The translations under genes were made by a program, and so were the position numbers. This document shows, piece by piece, positions 8,018-16,533 of a stretch of DNA of 21,596 nucleotides. Source of the stretch: CADEDV01 sp036383515 (lineage in GTDB: Bacteria; Bacteroidota; Bacteroidia; Chitinophagales; Chitinophagaceae); the NCBI GenBank assembly GCA_036383515.1, contig DASVOE010000046.1:1-21596 (forward strand), given 5' to 3'. Position 1 is the first letter of the stretch; every line of letters begins with the position of its first letter. Below the pieces are notes generated by a model. The model was not told where the DNA came from. It made no database searches and worked only from the letters and a program-made list of their open reading frames with translations.

Positions 8018-10747
8018 ATGCGAATTAACAGACCCTCTTTAGCCCGCTTCGTTATTTGTTTTTTAGTTGCTACCTGTTCTTTTGCTATAATGGCACAGAG
8101 CCAACAGCAAACTATTTTGCAGGTGCCTGCAGGCCAGGCCGTTTGTAAAATTGATGACAAAGGGATTTCTGTTTTACCCAGCGGACGTTTTGTAACACCA
8201 GCTGGTGAGCTGATACGCATTACGCATGATCCTTTTGGCATGGCCATTTCGCCGGATGGTAAAAAAGCCGTGACGTTACATAATGGTGTTTTTACTGTTA
8301 TTGATCTTGCTTCTTTGAATCATACGAGAATTCCTTCTTATGATGGCAAGATCGTATCACCATTATCTAATGGCTCTTTCCTGGGCGTAGCTTTTGCACC
8401 TGATTCAAAAACTATTTTTCTGAGTGGTGGAGATAATGGTGCAGTTATCATTTATGATATTTCGACATTACAACGCCTGGATTCTATTTCATTGAATGGT
8501 AAAATAAACGGCGAAGAGTTTGGCGATAGTTTTACTTCTGATCTTCTATTAAATGAAAATGAGTTACTGGTATTAGACAGGGGAAATTTCCGAATGGTGC
8601 GGATTGATCTCTCCAGTAAAAAAATAACTGCATCGATCAAAGTGGGTCGCCAGCCCTTTGGCCTGGCGCTAAGCCCTGATAAAAAAACAGCTTTCGTTGC
8701 TAATGTGGGTATGTATGCCTATCCGTTAGTAGAAGGAATGGATTCCGCCAACTACAATTCCATGATGATCAACTGGCACCCATACGCTGACAATACAAAA
8801 GCATCAATAGAAGGAACCGTCATAGATGGAAAGAAAATTCCGGGTGTGGGTAGTCCGTTATCCCCGGAGGCGATGAGTGTGTTTACGATTGATCTATCTA
8901 ACAATAAAGTAATCAATAAATTTAAAACTGGTCACCAGGTGGGGCAGATGATCGAAGATGCAGAAGTGGTGGGTGGTGCCAGTCCTAATTCTATTGCGGT
9001 GGGCAGACAGTATGCATATGTAACCAATGCTACCAACGACAATATTTCGGTGATCGATTATAAAAAAGGCAAAATCATTTCACACATACCTATAAAAGCA
9101 GATAAGCAAATAGATAAATACCGTGGGTTATTACCATTCGGCATCACATTAAGTAAAGATGAAAAGACTTTGTACGTAGCGTTACTTGGGTTTAATGCCG
9201 TAGCCGTGATTGATGTGAGTACAAAACAAACAAGAGGATTGATACCGGCAGGCTGGGGACCTGCCAGGGTGTTATTATCAAACGATGAAAAAGAAATCTA
9301 TGTGATCAGTTGCCGCGGCCTTGGAACAGGTCCTAATGGCGGCAATCATTTTGTAAAACCGTTACAGGGTACTTATATTGGCGATATACAATTGGCAACA
9401 TTTCAAAAAATAAAAATACCGGATGCAAACCAGTTAGCTGTTTATACAAAAAGAACGATCAACAATACTATGCAGGCAGTGCGTGTAAAGGATGATGCGA
9501 GGAATCCACTGCCTGCATTGCCAAAACTAAGGCAATCGCCTATTAAATACATTGTTTATATCACCAAAGAAAACAGGACTTATGATGAAGTGCTGGGTCA
9601 AATGAAAACCGGCAGAGGCGATCTTACCCTGGCAAGATATGGGGTGAATGTAAATGTGTATGGTAAAAAGGATACGCTGAAAGTTAGTAATGCAGATGTG
9701 ATGCCCAATCATACGAAGGTGGCCAATGAATTTTCTTACTCCGATAATTTTTATTGCGATAGTGACGCTTCTATTCATGGTCATCATTGGATGATGGGTG
9801 TGATACCGAATGAATGGGTGGAGACGAACTCCAGTGTAAATAAAACAGCCGGCCATTTTTCAAAAGCACCGGGTCGCCGTTTCCCGGGAAGTACCGGTAG
9901 TATGGATCCGGAAGATTATGCAGAGATCGGCGGACTGTGGGAAGCATTGGAAAGAAGCAACGTTTCTTTCTACAATTTTGGTGAGGCGAATGAAACAGCA
10001 CATGTACGGGAAGAGTGGAATGATACTCTTACCGGCGCTGCTCACGCCGTGATGGTACCGATGCAAAAAGCATTGTGGAGCCGCACCTCACACAACTATG
10101 CGGGATATAATACAAACATACCTGACCAGTTCAGGATGGAACAGTTTGAAACCGAGTTTACAAAAAGGTGGATCGATGGAAAGGAAACGTTACCAAGTTT
10201 GATCACCATGCAGGTGCCTAACGATCACGGTGCAGGTACCAGGCCGGAAGATGGTTATCCTTATGTACATTCTTATATGGCGGATAATGACCTGGCAGTG
10301 GGAAGAATTTTACATTTTCTTTCCCGTACAAAATATTGGAAAAATATGCTTGTCATCATAACCGAAGATGATCCGCAGGGAGGAGTAGATCATGTGGATG
10401 CACACCGGAGTATATTGATGATGGCTGGCCCTTATGTAAAGAGAAATTATGTTTCTCATACCCATGCCAACTTTGGTTCTATTTTAAAAGTGATCTACAA
10501 CATTCTGAACATAAATTATGTGAACCAGTATGATGTGACCGCATCACTGCTGAATGATTTTTTTACCAGTACACCCAATTACAGGCCTTATACTTTAGTG
10601 ATGCCTGATAAGAGGGTATTTGATCCGCAGGCAGCTATGAAGCGCTATAATAAAACGATTGACTGGCGTAAAATTCAGCAGGGACCTAAGATGGATGATG
10701 AAGATGAGCAGCGGGAAGGGCATTATAAACAAAAATTAAATCAATAG
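8018..10747 (+). CDS. exported YncE-like beta-propeller / alkaline-phosphatase-fold phosphoesterase fusion (copy A)
   Basis: The 909-residue protein has a signal peptide cleaved near AIMA-QSQ (residue 26). Residues about 45-470 form a YncE/YVTN-type propeller with repeats such as YVTNATNDNISVIDY and LYVALLGFNAVAVIDV. Residues about 505-860 form a phosphoesterase of the PF04185 type, the family of phospholipase C and AcpA. It shows KENRTYD (E518, N519), a probable nucleophile S585 in DASIHGHH, PNDHGAGTRP (735-737), and EDDPQGGVDHVDAHR (E783-D785, D791, H792, H796), which looks like a complete dinuclear metal site. It is probably periplasmic or exported and hydrolyses a phospho- or phosphono-ester. 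A paralogue starts 2 nt downstream. The exact ester is unknown; here it may release an aminophosphonate head group. Confidence 0.85.
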   Translation: MRINRPSLARFVICFLVATCSFAIMAQSQQQTILQVPAGQAVCKIDDKGISVLPSGRFVTPAGELIRITHDPFGMAISPDGKKAVTLHNGVFTVIDLASLNHTRIPSYDGKIVSPLSNGSFLGVAFAPDSKTIFLSGGDNGAVIIYDISTLQRLDSISLNGKINGEEFGDSFTSDLLLNENELLVLDRGNFRMVRIDLSSKKITASIKVGRQPFGLALSPDKKTAFVANVGMYAYPLVEGMDSANYNSMMINWHPYADNTKASIEGTVIDGKKIPGVGSPLSPEAMSVFTIDLSNNKVINKFKTGHQVGQMIEDAEVVGGASPNSIAVGRQYAYVTNATNDNISVIDYKKGKIISHIPIKADKQIDKYRGLLPFGITLSKDEKTLYVALLGFNAVAVIDVSTKQTRGLIPAGWGPARVLLSNDEKEIYVISCRGLGTGPNGGNHFVKPLQGTYIGDIQLATFQKIKIPDANQLAVYTKRTINNTMQAVRVKDDARNPLPALPKLRQSPIKYIVYITKENRTYDEVLGQMKTGRGDLTLARYGVNVNVYGKKDTLKVSNADVMPNHTKVANEFSYSDNFYCDSDASIHGHHWMMGVIPNEWVETNSSVNKTAGHFSKAPGRRFPGSTGSMDPEDYAEIGGLWEALERSNVSFYNFGEANETAHVREEWNDTLTGAAHAVMVPMQKALWSRTSHNYAGYNTNIPDQFRMEQFETEFTKRWIDGKETLPSLITMQVPNDHGAGTRPEDGYPYVHSYMADNDLAVGRILHFLSRTKYWKNMLVIITEDDPQGGVDHVDAHRSILMMAGPYVKRNYVSHTHANFGSILKVIYNILNINYVNQYDVTASLLNDFFTSTPNYRPYTLVMPDKRVFDPQAAMKRYNKTIDWRKIQQGPKMDDEDEQREGHYKQKLNQ

Positions 10748-10749
10748 GT

Positions 10750-13173
10750 ATGAGATTATCCGGACTTGTTATATTAACGGCTGCTGGTTGTTTGTTGTCT
10801 TTTACCGGGACAGCCCAAAAAAAAGTAACCCTGCCCAATGGCTGGACATTGTCACCGGTGGGACGTTCACTGCCCTTAGGTGATCTGCCGCTCAACATCG
10901 CTGTATCCCCATCCAAAAAATGGATAGCGGTTACTAATAACGGGCAAAGTGTTCAGAGCATTCAACTGGTGGATGTAAAAGCAGGGAAAGAACTGGCCAG
11001 GGTGATTGTACCTAAGTCATGGTATGGATTAAAATTCAGTGCCGATGAAAAATTTCTATATGCCAGCGGTGGTAATGATAACTGGATATTGAAATATACT
11101 GTAGCGAATAAAAAATTAATACTGACAGATAGTATTAAACTCGGGAAAAAATGGCCGGAAAAAATTTCACCTGCAGGAATAGAGTTGGATGACCTGGCCA
11201 AAAACATGTTCATTGTTACTAAAGAGAATAACTCTTTATACATCGTAAACCTTGTGGACAAACAAATTATTCATCAGCAGGATTTAGGAGAACCAGCTTA
11301 TACCTGTTTGCTGTCCGGCAATAAGAAAGAGCTCTATATCTCCTTATGGGGCGGAAAGAAAGTACTGGTTTTTGATATAGCCGCAAAAAAGATCATTTCC
11401 GAAATAAACGTGGGCGAAAACCCAAACGAATTATTATTATCTCAAAATGGCAAACATCTTTTTGTTGCCAATGCTGGTGATAATTCTGTTTCTGTGATTG
11501 ACATTGCCCAGCGCAAAGTGCTGGAGGTATTGAATGCAGCTCTGTATGCCAATGCACCTACTGGTTCTGCCAGCAATGGTTTGGCGCTGAGCGAAGATCA
11601 AAAAACGTTATATGTGGCGAATGCAGATAATAATTGTCTCGCTGTATTCAATGTAAGCAAACCCGGCTTTAGTCAGTCAAAAGGATTTATACCCACGGGT
11701 TGGTATCCTACCAATGTGAAAGTGATCGGCAAAAAAATCTATGTTTCTAATGGGAAAGGATTTACTTCTTTATCCAATGTAAAAGGCCCGGACCCTTCTA
11801 AAAAAGACCAGGAAGTCAATTACCAGCAGGGTGATTATAAAAGACAGCAAAGCAAGATCCAGTATATCGGCGGCCTTTTTAAAGGAACGTTGAGTATTAT
11901 TGATGAACCTTCAGTTGCTAAACTGGCTTCATATTCAAAAACTGTTTATGAAAATACACCTTATACTAAAGAAGGAGAGCTGCATTCAAAAGGTGAAGCA
12001 GGTAATCCCATTCCAATAAAAGTGGGTGACCCATCGCCTATTAAATATGTGTTTTATGTGATTAAGGAAAACAGGACCTATGACCAGGTGCTGGGTGATG
12101 TGGCTGAAGGTAACGGCGATACCAGCCTGGTATTATTCGGTGAAAGGATAACTCCAAACCAGCACAAACTGACCAAAGAATTTGTATTGCTTGATAATTT
12201 TTATGTGGATGGTGAAGTAAGTGCAGACGGTCATAACTGGAGCACTGCTGCTAATGCCAATGATTATTTAGAAAAAACATGGCCTACCAATTATGGCGGC
12301 CGAGGCGGACAGTATGATGCGGAAGGTAATCGTGAAATTGCCAACCCTGACCGTGGTTTTATCTGGGATTATTGTAAACGGGCCGGTGTAACGTACAGAA
12401 CATATGGAGAATTTGCAGATGATTATAAGGCCAATATCAGCGTACTGGAAAATCATTTTTGCCCTTATTATACCAGTTGGGATGAAACCGTAAGAGATAC
12501 TACAAGATTTTATCAATGGAAAAGAGAGTTTGATTCTATGTTAGCTGTTAATGCGGTTCCAAGATTTAATTCCTTGCGGTTTATCAACGATCATACAGAG
12601 GGACAAAAAGTGGGTCGCCCCACTCCGTTTGCCCATGTCGCCGATAATGACTGGGCCTGTGGATTGTTTGTTGAATATCTATCCAAAAGCCCGATCTGGA
12701 AAGAGACCGCTGTTTTTATTATTGAGGATGATGCACAGAATGGCCCTGATCATGTAGATGCGCATAGAAGTACAGCTTATGTGGCGGGTGGGTTTGTAAA
12801 AAGAAAACTGGTGGATCATACCATGTATTCTACTTCTTCCATGTTGCGCACGATTGAATTGATATTGGGTTTACCTCCAATGAGCCAGTATGATGCTGCT
12901 GCCGAGCCGATGTGGCGATGTTTTACTTCAACTCCTGATCTCACACCCTTTCAATCTGTAGCTGCTAAAGTGGACATTACGGAAAAAAATACAAAGAACA
13001 CTGCCAGTGCCCGATTAAGCGAAACTTTTGATTTCAGTAAAGAAGATCGGATCCCTGACCTTGTTTTCAGTGAAGTAATATGGAAAGCAGTGAAAGGAGA
13101 AGAAAGTGTTATGCCTGCGCCCCGTCGAAGTGCTTTTGTAAAAATGGTAGAAAAAGAAAATGATGATCAATAA
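10750..13173 (+). CDS. exported YncE-like beta-propeller / alkaline-phosphatase-fold phosphoesterase fusion (copy B)
   Basis: The 807-residue paralogue of the preceding gene starts 2 nt after its stop, so translation is likely coupled. The signal peptide is cleaved near GTA-QKK (residue 22). The propeller (about 30-390) has repeats such as FVANAGDNSVSVIDI and LYVANADNNCLAVFNV. The phosphoesterase domain (about 428-730) keeps KENRTYD (E440, N441), a probable nucleophile S491 in EVSADGH, INDH (613-615) and EDDAQNGPDHVDAHR (E659-D661, D667, H668, H672). It differs from copy A around the nucleophile (GEVSADGHNW against SDASIHGHHW) and between that residue and the second metal motif, where substrate pockets lie. 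A roughly 50-residue C-terminal extension is unlike copy A. The two copies probably act on related but different esters. Confidence 0.85.
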   Translation: MRLSGLVILTAAGCLLSFTGTAQKKVTLPNGWTLSPVGRSLPLGDLPLNIAVSPSKKWIAVTNNGQSVQSIQLVDVKAGKELARVIVPKSWYGLKFSADEKFLYASGGNDNWILKYTVANKKLILTDSIKLGKKWPEKISPAGIELDDLAKNMFIVTKENNSLYIVNLVDKQIIHQQDLGEPAYTCLLSGNKKELYISLWGGKKVLVFDIAAKKIISEINVGENPNELLLSQNGKHLFVANAGDNSVSVIDIAQRKVLEVLNAALYANAPTGSASNGLALSEDQKTLYVANADNNCLAVFNVSKPGFSQSKGFIPTGWYPTNVKVIGKKIYVSNGKGFTSLSNVKGPDPSKKDQEVNYQQGDYKRQQSKIQYIGGLFKGTLSIIDEPSVAKLASYSKTVYENTPYTKEGELHSKGEAGNPIPIKVGDPSPIKYVFYVIKENRTYDQVLGDVAEGNGDTSLVLFGERITPNQHKLTKEFVLLDNFYVDGEVSADGHNWSTAANANDYLEKTWPTNYGGRGGQYDAEGNREIANPDRGFIWDYCKRAGVTYRTYGEFADDYKANISVLENHFCPYYTSWDETVRDTTRFYQWKREFDSMLAVNAVPRFNSLRFINDHTEGQKVGRPTPFAHVADNDWACGLFVEYLSKSPIWKETAVFIIEDDAQNGPDHVDAHRSTAYVAGGFVKRKLVDHTMYSTSSMLRTIELILGLPPMSQYDAAAEPMWRCFTSTPDLTPFQSVAAKVDITEKNTKNTASARLSETFDFSKEDRIPDLVFSEVIWKAVKGEESVMPAPRRSAFVKMVEKENDDQ

Positions 13174-13177
13174 TAAA

Positions 13178-15214
13178 ATGAAGAGAGTAGTATCTGTTAT
13201 ATCCTTATTGCTGGCAGTTATAGCTGTTGCAGGACAACAACCCGCCCATGAAAAAAAAGACAGCGCTACCCGTTCATTGGATGAAGTAGTAGTGACGGCC
13301 CAGCGGCATGAATACCAAAGTTTGGTAGTGCCTTATTCCGTAAATGTTTTATCACAATCATCCCTGGCCGAAATAAACCCCCGCTCTGTACCTGAAGCCT
13401 TAATGGGAATGAACGGAGTGTTTGTTCAAAAAACAAATCATGGGGGTGGTTCTGCTTTCATCAGGGGTCTTACCGGGAATCAGACGCTCCTGTTGGTGGA
13501 TGGCATCCGTTTAAATAATTCCACATTCCGGTATGGCCCTAATCAATATCTGAACACGATTGACAGGTATATTATCAAAAGGATTGAAGTAGCCAGGGGA
13601 ACCGGTTCAGTCCAATATGGAACGGATGCGATAGGTGGTGTGTTGAATATTCTCACCCGTGAACCTGGCTTTGCAGCTAATAAATCTTCATTACATGGTA
13701 GCATGACCGGTAAATATATGTCGAATGATATGGAGAAGACCGTACGGGGTGAAGCTGAATATTCAGGCAAACGCTCTGCACTGATCACAGGAATTACAAA
13801 AAAAAGTTTTGGTGACCTGGTGGGGGGAGATACAGCCGGCAGGCAATCTCCTTCAGGGTACGAGGAATGGTCATTTGATATCAAAACAAAATTTCTGCTG
13901 AAGCAAAATATACAGTTAACGATAGCGAACCAGTTTTTGCAGCAACGAAACGTTCCTGTCTATCATAAAGTAGTATTGGAGAATTTTGCGATCAATGAAA
14001 TGGATCCGCAGCAACGGCTATTGAGTTATGCAAGAATGAATGTACGGGGCGTATCTAGTTTTTTAAAAGAAACAGAACTAACACTTTCATTCCAGCAAAG
14101 TATCGAAGGTCGCAACAGCCGGAAGAACGGGTCTTCTGCTTTACGAAGAGAAAGGGATGAAATCAATACGATCGGTTTAACTGCAGATATTTTTTCTGAA
14201 TTTAATAAAGCATGGACAGCCAATTCAGGTATTGAGTTGTATTACGATAAAATAGGAAGCACCCGCAAAGATATCAATACACAAACCGGGGAGTCTTCCT
14301 TTCTACGGGGTTTATACCCGAACGATTCACGGTATGGTAATTATTCTATCTATTCATTGCATCATTTTCATACAGGTAAATGGGTTATTGATGTCGGCTT
14401 GCGGCTCAATACTTTTGACATCCGCATCAGCGATACAACACTTGGGGATGTAAAAATTTCTCCTTCCGCCGTAGTAAGTAATGCAGCAGTAATGTACCAG
14501 TTTAAGCCCCGTCAAACAGTGTATGCCTCGTTCAGCAGTGGTTACCGGGCGCCCAATATTGACGATATGGGAACATTGGGTATTGTGGATTTTCGTTATG
14601 AAATGCCTGCATATGATCTGCAACCCGAAAAATCAAAACATACTGAACTGGGCTATAAATTCCAGGCAAAAAAATTTAGCGGAACTATTGCCGCTTATTA
14701 TATGCACCTGGCACATCTGATCACAAGAGTAAAATCAGGCGGACAAATTATTAACGGTTATCCTGTTTATCAAAAAGAGAATACTGAAGCGGCTTATATC
14801 AAAGGAGTTGAAACAGAGTTAAGCTGGAATGTGATAAAGGAACTTAACATTAGCGGAGGGATCGCTTATGCTTATGGTCAAAGTTTAAGTAAGCAGGAAC
14901 CATTGCGTCGAATACCACCCTTGAATGGAAGATTGACGGCCGTATACAGAAAAAATAAATGGTTTGCAGCAACGGAGTTTCAATTTGCTTCTTCCCAAAA
15001 AAGATTAGCACAGGGCGATAAAGATGATAACCGTATTCCTATAGGCGGCACCCCGGGCTGGCAGGTGATCAATTTGTATGGGGGATATACAATAGCAGCC
15101 GTTCAGATCAATATCGGGTTACAAAATTTATTCAATGAAGATTACCGTACACATGGTTCAGGTATCAATGCTGTGGGACGCAGTGGCTTTATATCAATTG
15201 CAGTAAAAATCTAA
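13178..15214 (+). CDS. TonB-dependent outer-membrane receptor (non-SusC type)
   Basis: In-frame ATGs lie at 13160, 13163 and 13178. The last is preferred because it gives a standard signal peptide (MKRVVSVISLLLAVIAVAG) and lies 4 nt after the previous stop instead of overlapping it, giving 678 residues. After the signal comes a TonB-box-like SLDEVVVTAQR. A classical plug domain follows, with SVPEALMGMNGVFVQK, IRGLTGNQTLLLVDGIRL and GSVQYGTDAIGGVLNI. The barrel ends GFISIAVKI. There is no N-terminal carboxypeptidase-like domain and no SusD partner, as in vitamin, siderophore or small-ligand receptors. Its place between the secreted hydrolases and the cytoplasmic phosphonate enzymes suggests that it imports a smaller product or a second phosphonate, or iron for the diiron oxygenase behind it. 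Confidence 0.9.
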   Translation: MKRVVSVISLLLAVIAVAGQQPAHEKKDSATRSLDEVVVTAQRHEYQSLVVPYSVNVLSQSSLAEINPRSVPEALMGMNGVFVQKTNHGGGSAFIRGLTGNQTLLLVDGIRLNNSTFRYGPNQYLNTIDRYIIKRIEVARGTGSVQYGTDAIGGVLNILTREPGFAANKSSLHGSMTGKYMSNDMEKTVRGEAEYSGKRSALITGITKKSFGDLVGGDTAGRQSPSGYEEWSFDIKTKFLLKQNIQLTIANQFLQQRNVPVYHKVVLENFAINEMDPQQRLLSYARMNVRGVSSFLKETELTLSFQQSIEGRNSRKNGSSALRRERDEINTIGLTADIFSEFNKAWTANSGIELYYDKIGSTRKDINTQTGESSFLRGLYPNDSRYGNYSIYSLHHFHTGKWVIDVGLRLNTFDIRISDTTLGDVKISPSAVVSNAAVMYQFKPRQTVYASFSSGYRAPNIDDMGTLGIVDFRYEMPAYDLQPEKSKHTELGYKFQAKKFSGTIAAYYMHLAHLITRVKSGGQIINGYPVYQKENTEAAYIKGVETELSWNVIKELNISGGIAYAYGQSLSKQEPLRRIPPLNGRLTAVYRKNKWFAATEFQFASSQKRLAQGDKDDNRIPIGGTPGWQVINLYGGYTIAAVQINIGLQNLFNEDYRTHGSGINAVGRSGFISIAVKI

Positions 15215-15219
15215 TAAAT

Positions 15220-15792
15220 ATGCAACAAGAGCTGGCAGAAAAGATAACTGAAGAAATTTTTTCCTTGTATGAAAAATATGGCAGTGCAGATTATATCGGT
15301 GAACCTGTATCTCAACTGGAGCATATGTGCCAGGCTGCGCAGCTGGCAGAAGCAGAAGGGTATGATGAAGAAGTAATATTGGCTGCTTTTTTTCATGATA
15401 TTGGTCACCTGTGCGAACATATCATGGCAGTTAAACAAATGGATGGTTATGGTGTGCAGGATCATGAAACTTTAGCAGGTAATTATTTGCGGCAAAATGG
15501 ATTTTCAGAAAAGATTGCAAGGCTGGTTGAAAATCATGTGGAAGCGAAACGGTATCTCACTTTTAAGTATTCCGGGTATTATCATCAACTTTCCGAAGCC
15601 AGTAAGATAACCCTGGAACAGCAAGGTGGTAAAATGGATGAAACTGAAGCTGATTTTTTTGAAAGGGATAGTCTGCATCCATTATATATTAAACTGAGGC
15701 AGTGGGATGATAAAGCAAAGCTGGAACAACAACCCCTTCCACTTTTACAGAAGTATAAAGACATGGTATTACGCCATCTTTTCCAGAATTAA
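15220..15792 (+). CDS. phnZ-like: PhnZ-like HD-domain diiron oxygenase of phosphonate degradation
   Basis: The 190-residue protein is close in length and motif order to PhnZ, the mixed-valent diiron oxygenase that cleaves the C-P bond of 1-hydroxy-2-aminoethylphosphonate to glycine and phosphate. The expected ligands are all present: H35, H59-D60, H82, H106 and D163. So are the PhnZ lid residues Y25 and E28 in DYIGEPVSQLEH, and the phosphonate-binding set H63, K110, S128, T131, Q135 and R160 (correspondence recalled from PhnZ, not aligned by software). This fits the TIGR03276 group of HD proteins found in phosphonate operons. It is cytoplasmic and starts 5 nt after the receptor gene. The usual partner PhnY, which supplies the 1-hydroxyl group, is absent from the window. 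TmpB-like activity on N-methylated substrates is an alternative. Confidence 0.88.
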   Translation: MQQELAEKITEEIFSLYEKYGSADYIGEPVSQLEHMCQAAQLAEAEGYDEEVILAAFFHDIGHLCEHIMAVKQMDGYGVQDHETLAGNYLRQNGFSEKIARLVENHVEAKRYLTFKYSGYYHQLSEASKITLEQQGGKMDETEADFFERDSLHPLYIKLRQWDDKAKLEQQPLPLLQKYKDMVLRHLFQN

Positions 15793-15857
15793 GGATTTGT
15801 TCATGTTACCTTAACCAGCAGGGCATAATCAAACCGGTACTTTGATAAAAATATTTT

Positions 15858-16532
15858 ATGAATATCAAAATGGCCGTGTTTGATATGGCAGGTACTACTG
15901 TAGCCGACGACAATTTTGTTGCCAAAGCATTCCAGGAAGCATTCCGGAAAAATAAAGTGGAAATAACCATAGAAGATGTAAATCCATTAATGGGTTATCA
16001 CAAACCACTGGCTATCCAGATCGTATTAGAAAGAGCAGGTGTTGATTTTGATGAACAGCTAATAGACCAGGTACATACAGATTTTGAAAACGAAATGATC
16101 GATTTTTATGAGTATTCATCTGAAGTAAAGCCATTGCCCGGAACGGAAGAAGCGTTTCAATACCTGAAAGAAAAGGGAGTTTATATTGCCCTGAATACTG
16201 GTTTTTCCAAAGATATTGCTGATACAATAATGACACGTTTTCAATGGAAAGAAAAAGGATTGGTGGATGATTACATTGCCAGTGATGAAGTAGAAGAAGG
16301 AAGACCTGCATCTTATATGATCCATGAGCTGATGACAAGGGCGGGAGTGGACGATGCTTCTTTAGTAGCTAAGATCGGAGATACAGCTGTTGATATACAG
16401 GAAGGTCAGCATGCAGGTTGCGGTTATGTAGTGGGCATCACCACAGGCGCTTATTTGCAGACTGACCTGGAAAAGTATAAACCGACCCATATCATACATC
16501 ATCTTTCAGAACTCCCTGCGATCTTACAATAA
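15858..16532 (+). CDS. PhnX-like HAD phosphonatase (phosphonoacetaldehyde-hydrolase-like)
   Basis: The 224-residue HAD hydrolase has the phosphonatase hallmark FDMAGTT: nucleophile D9, with Ala11 where most HADs have the second Asp. A cap-domain lysine, K49 in MGYHKP, occupies the place of the Schiff-base lysine of PhnX (MGLLK). Further motifs are NTGF (T114), EGRP (R149 in place of the usual motif III lysine) and GDTAVD (D176, D179). These are the features of TIGR03351, the clade nearest PhnX, whose genes occur with FAD oxidases instead of PhnW, as here. The likely reaction is hydrolysis of phosphonoacetaldehyde or its 1-hydroxy form to an aldehyde plus phosphate in the cytoplasm. It is about 40 residues shorter than PhnX. 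The 65-nt upstream gap has no convincing promoter; the permease gene follows after 1 nt. Confidence 0.85.
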   Translation: MNIKMAVFDMAGTTVADDNFVAKAFQEAFRKNKVEITIEDVNPLMGYHKPLAIQIVLERAGVDFDEQLIDQVHTDFENEMIDFYEYSSEVKPLPGTEEAFQYLKEKGVYIALNTGFSKDIADTIMTRFQWKEKGLVDDYIASDEVEEGRPASYMIHELMTRAGVDDASLVAKIGDTAVDIQEGQHAGCGYVVGITTGAYLQTDLEKYKPTHIIHHLSELPAILQ

Positions 16533-16533
16533 G

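Noticed and set aside
13160..13177. Earlier ATG codons for the TonB receptor overlapping the previous gene
   Set aside because: They put polar residues before the basic signal-peptide start; the ATG at 13178 gives a standard signal peptide.
15793..15857. Possible internal promoter before the PhnX-like gene (GTACTTTGATA)
   Set aside because: The spacing between TA and TTTG is one base short of the consensus and there is no -33 element.
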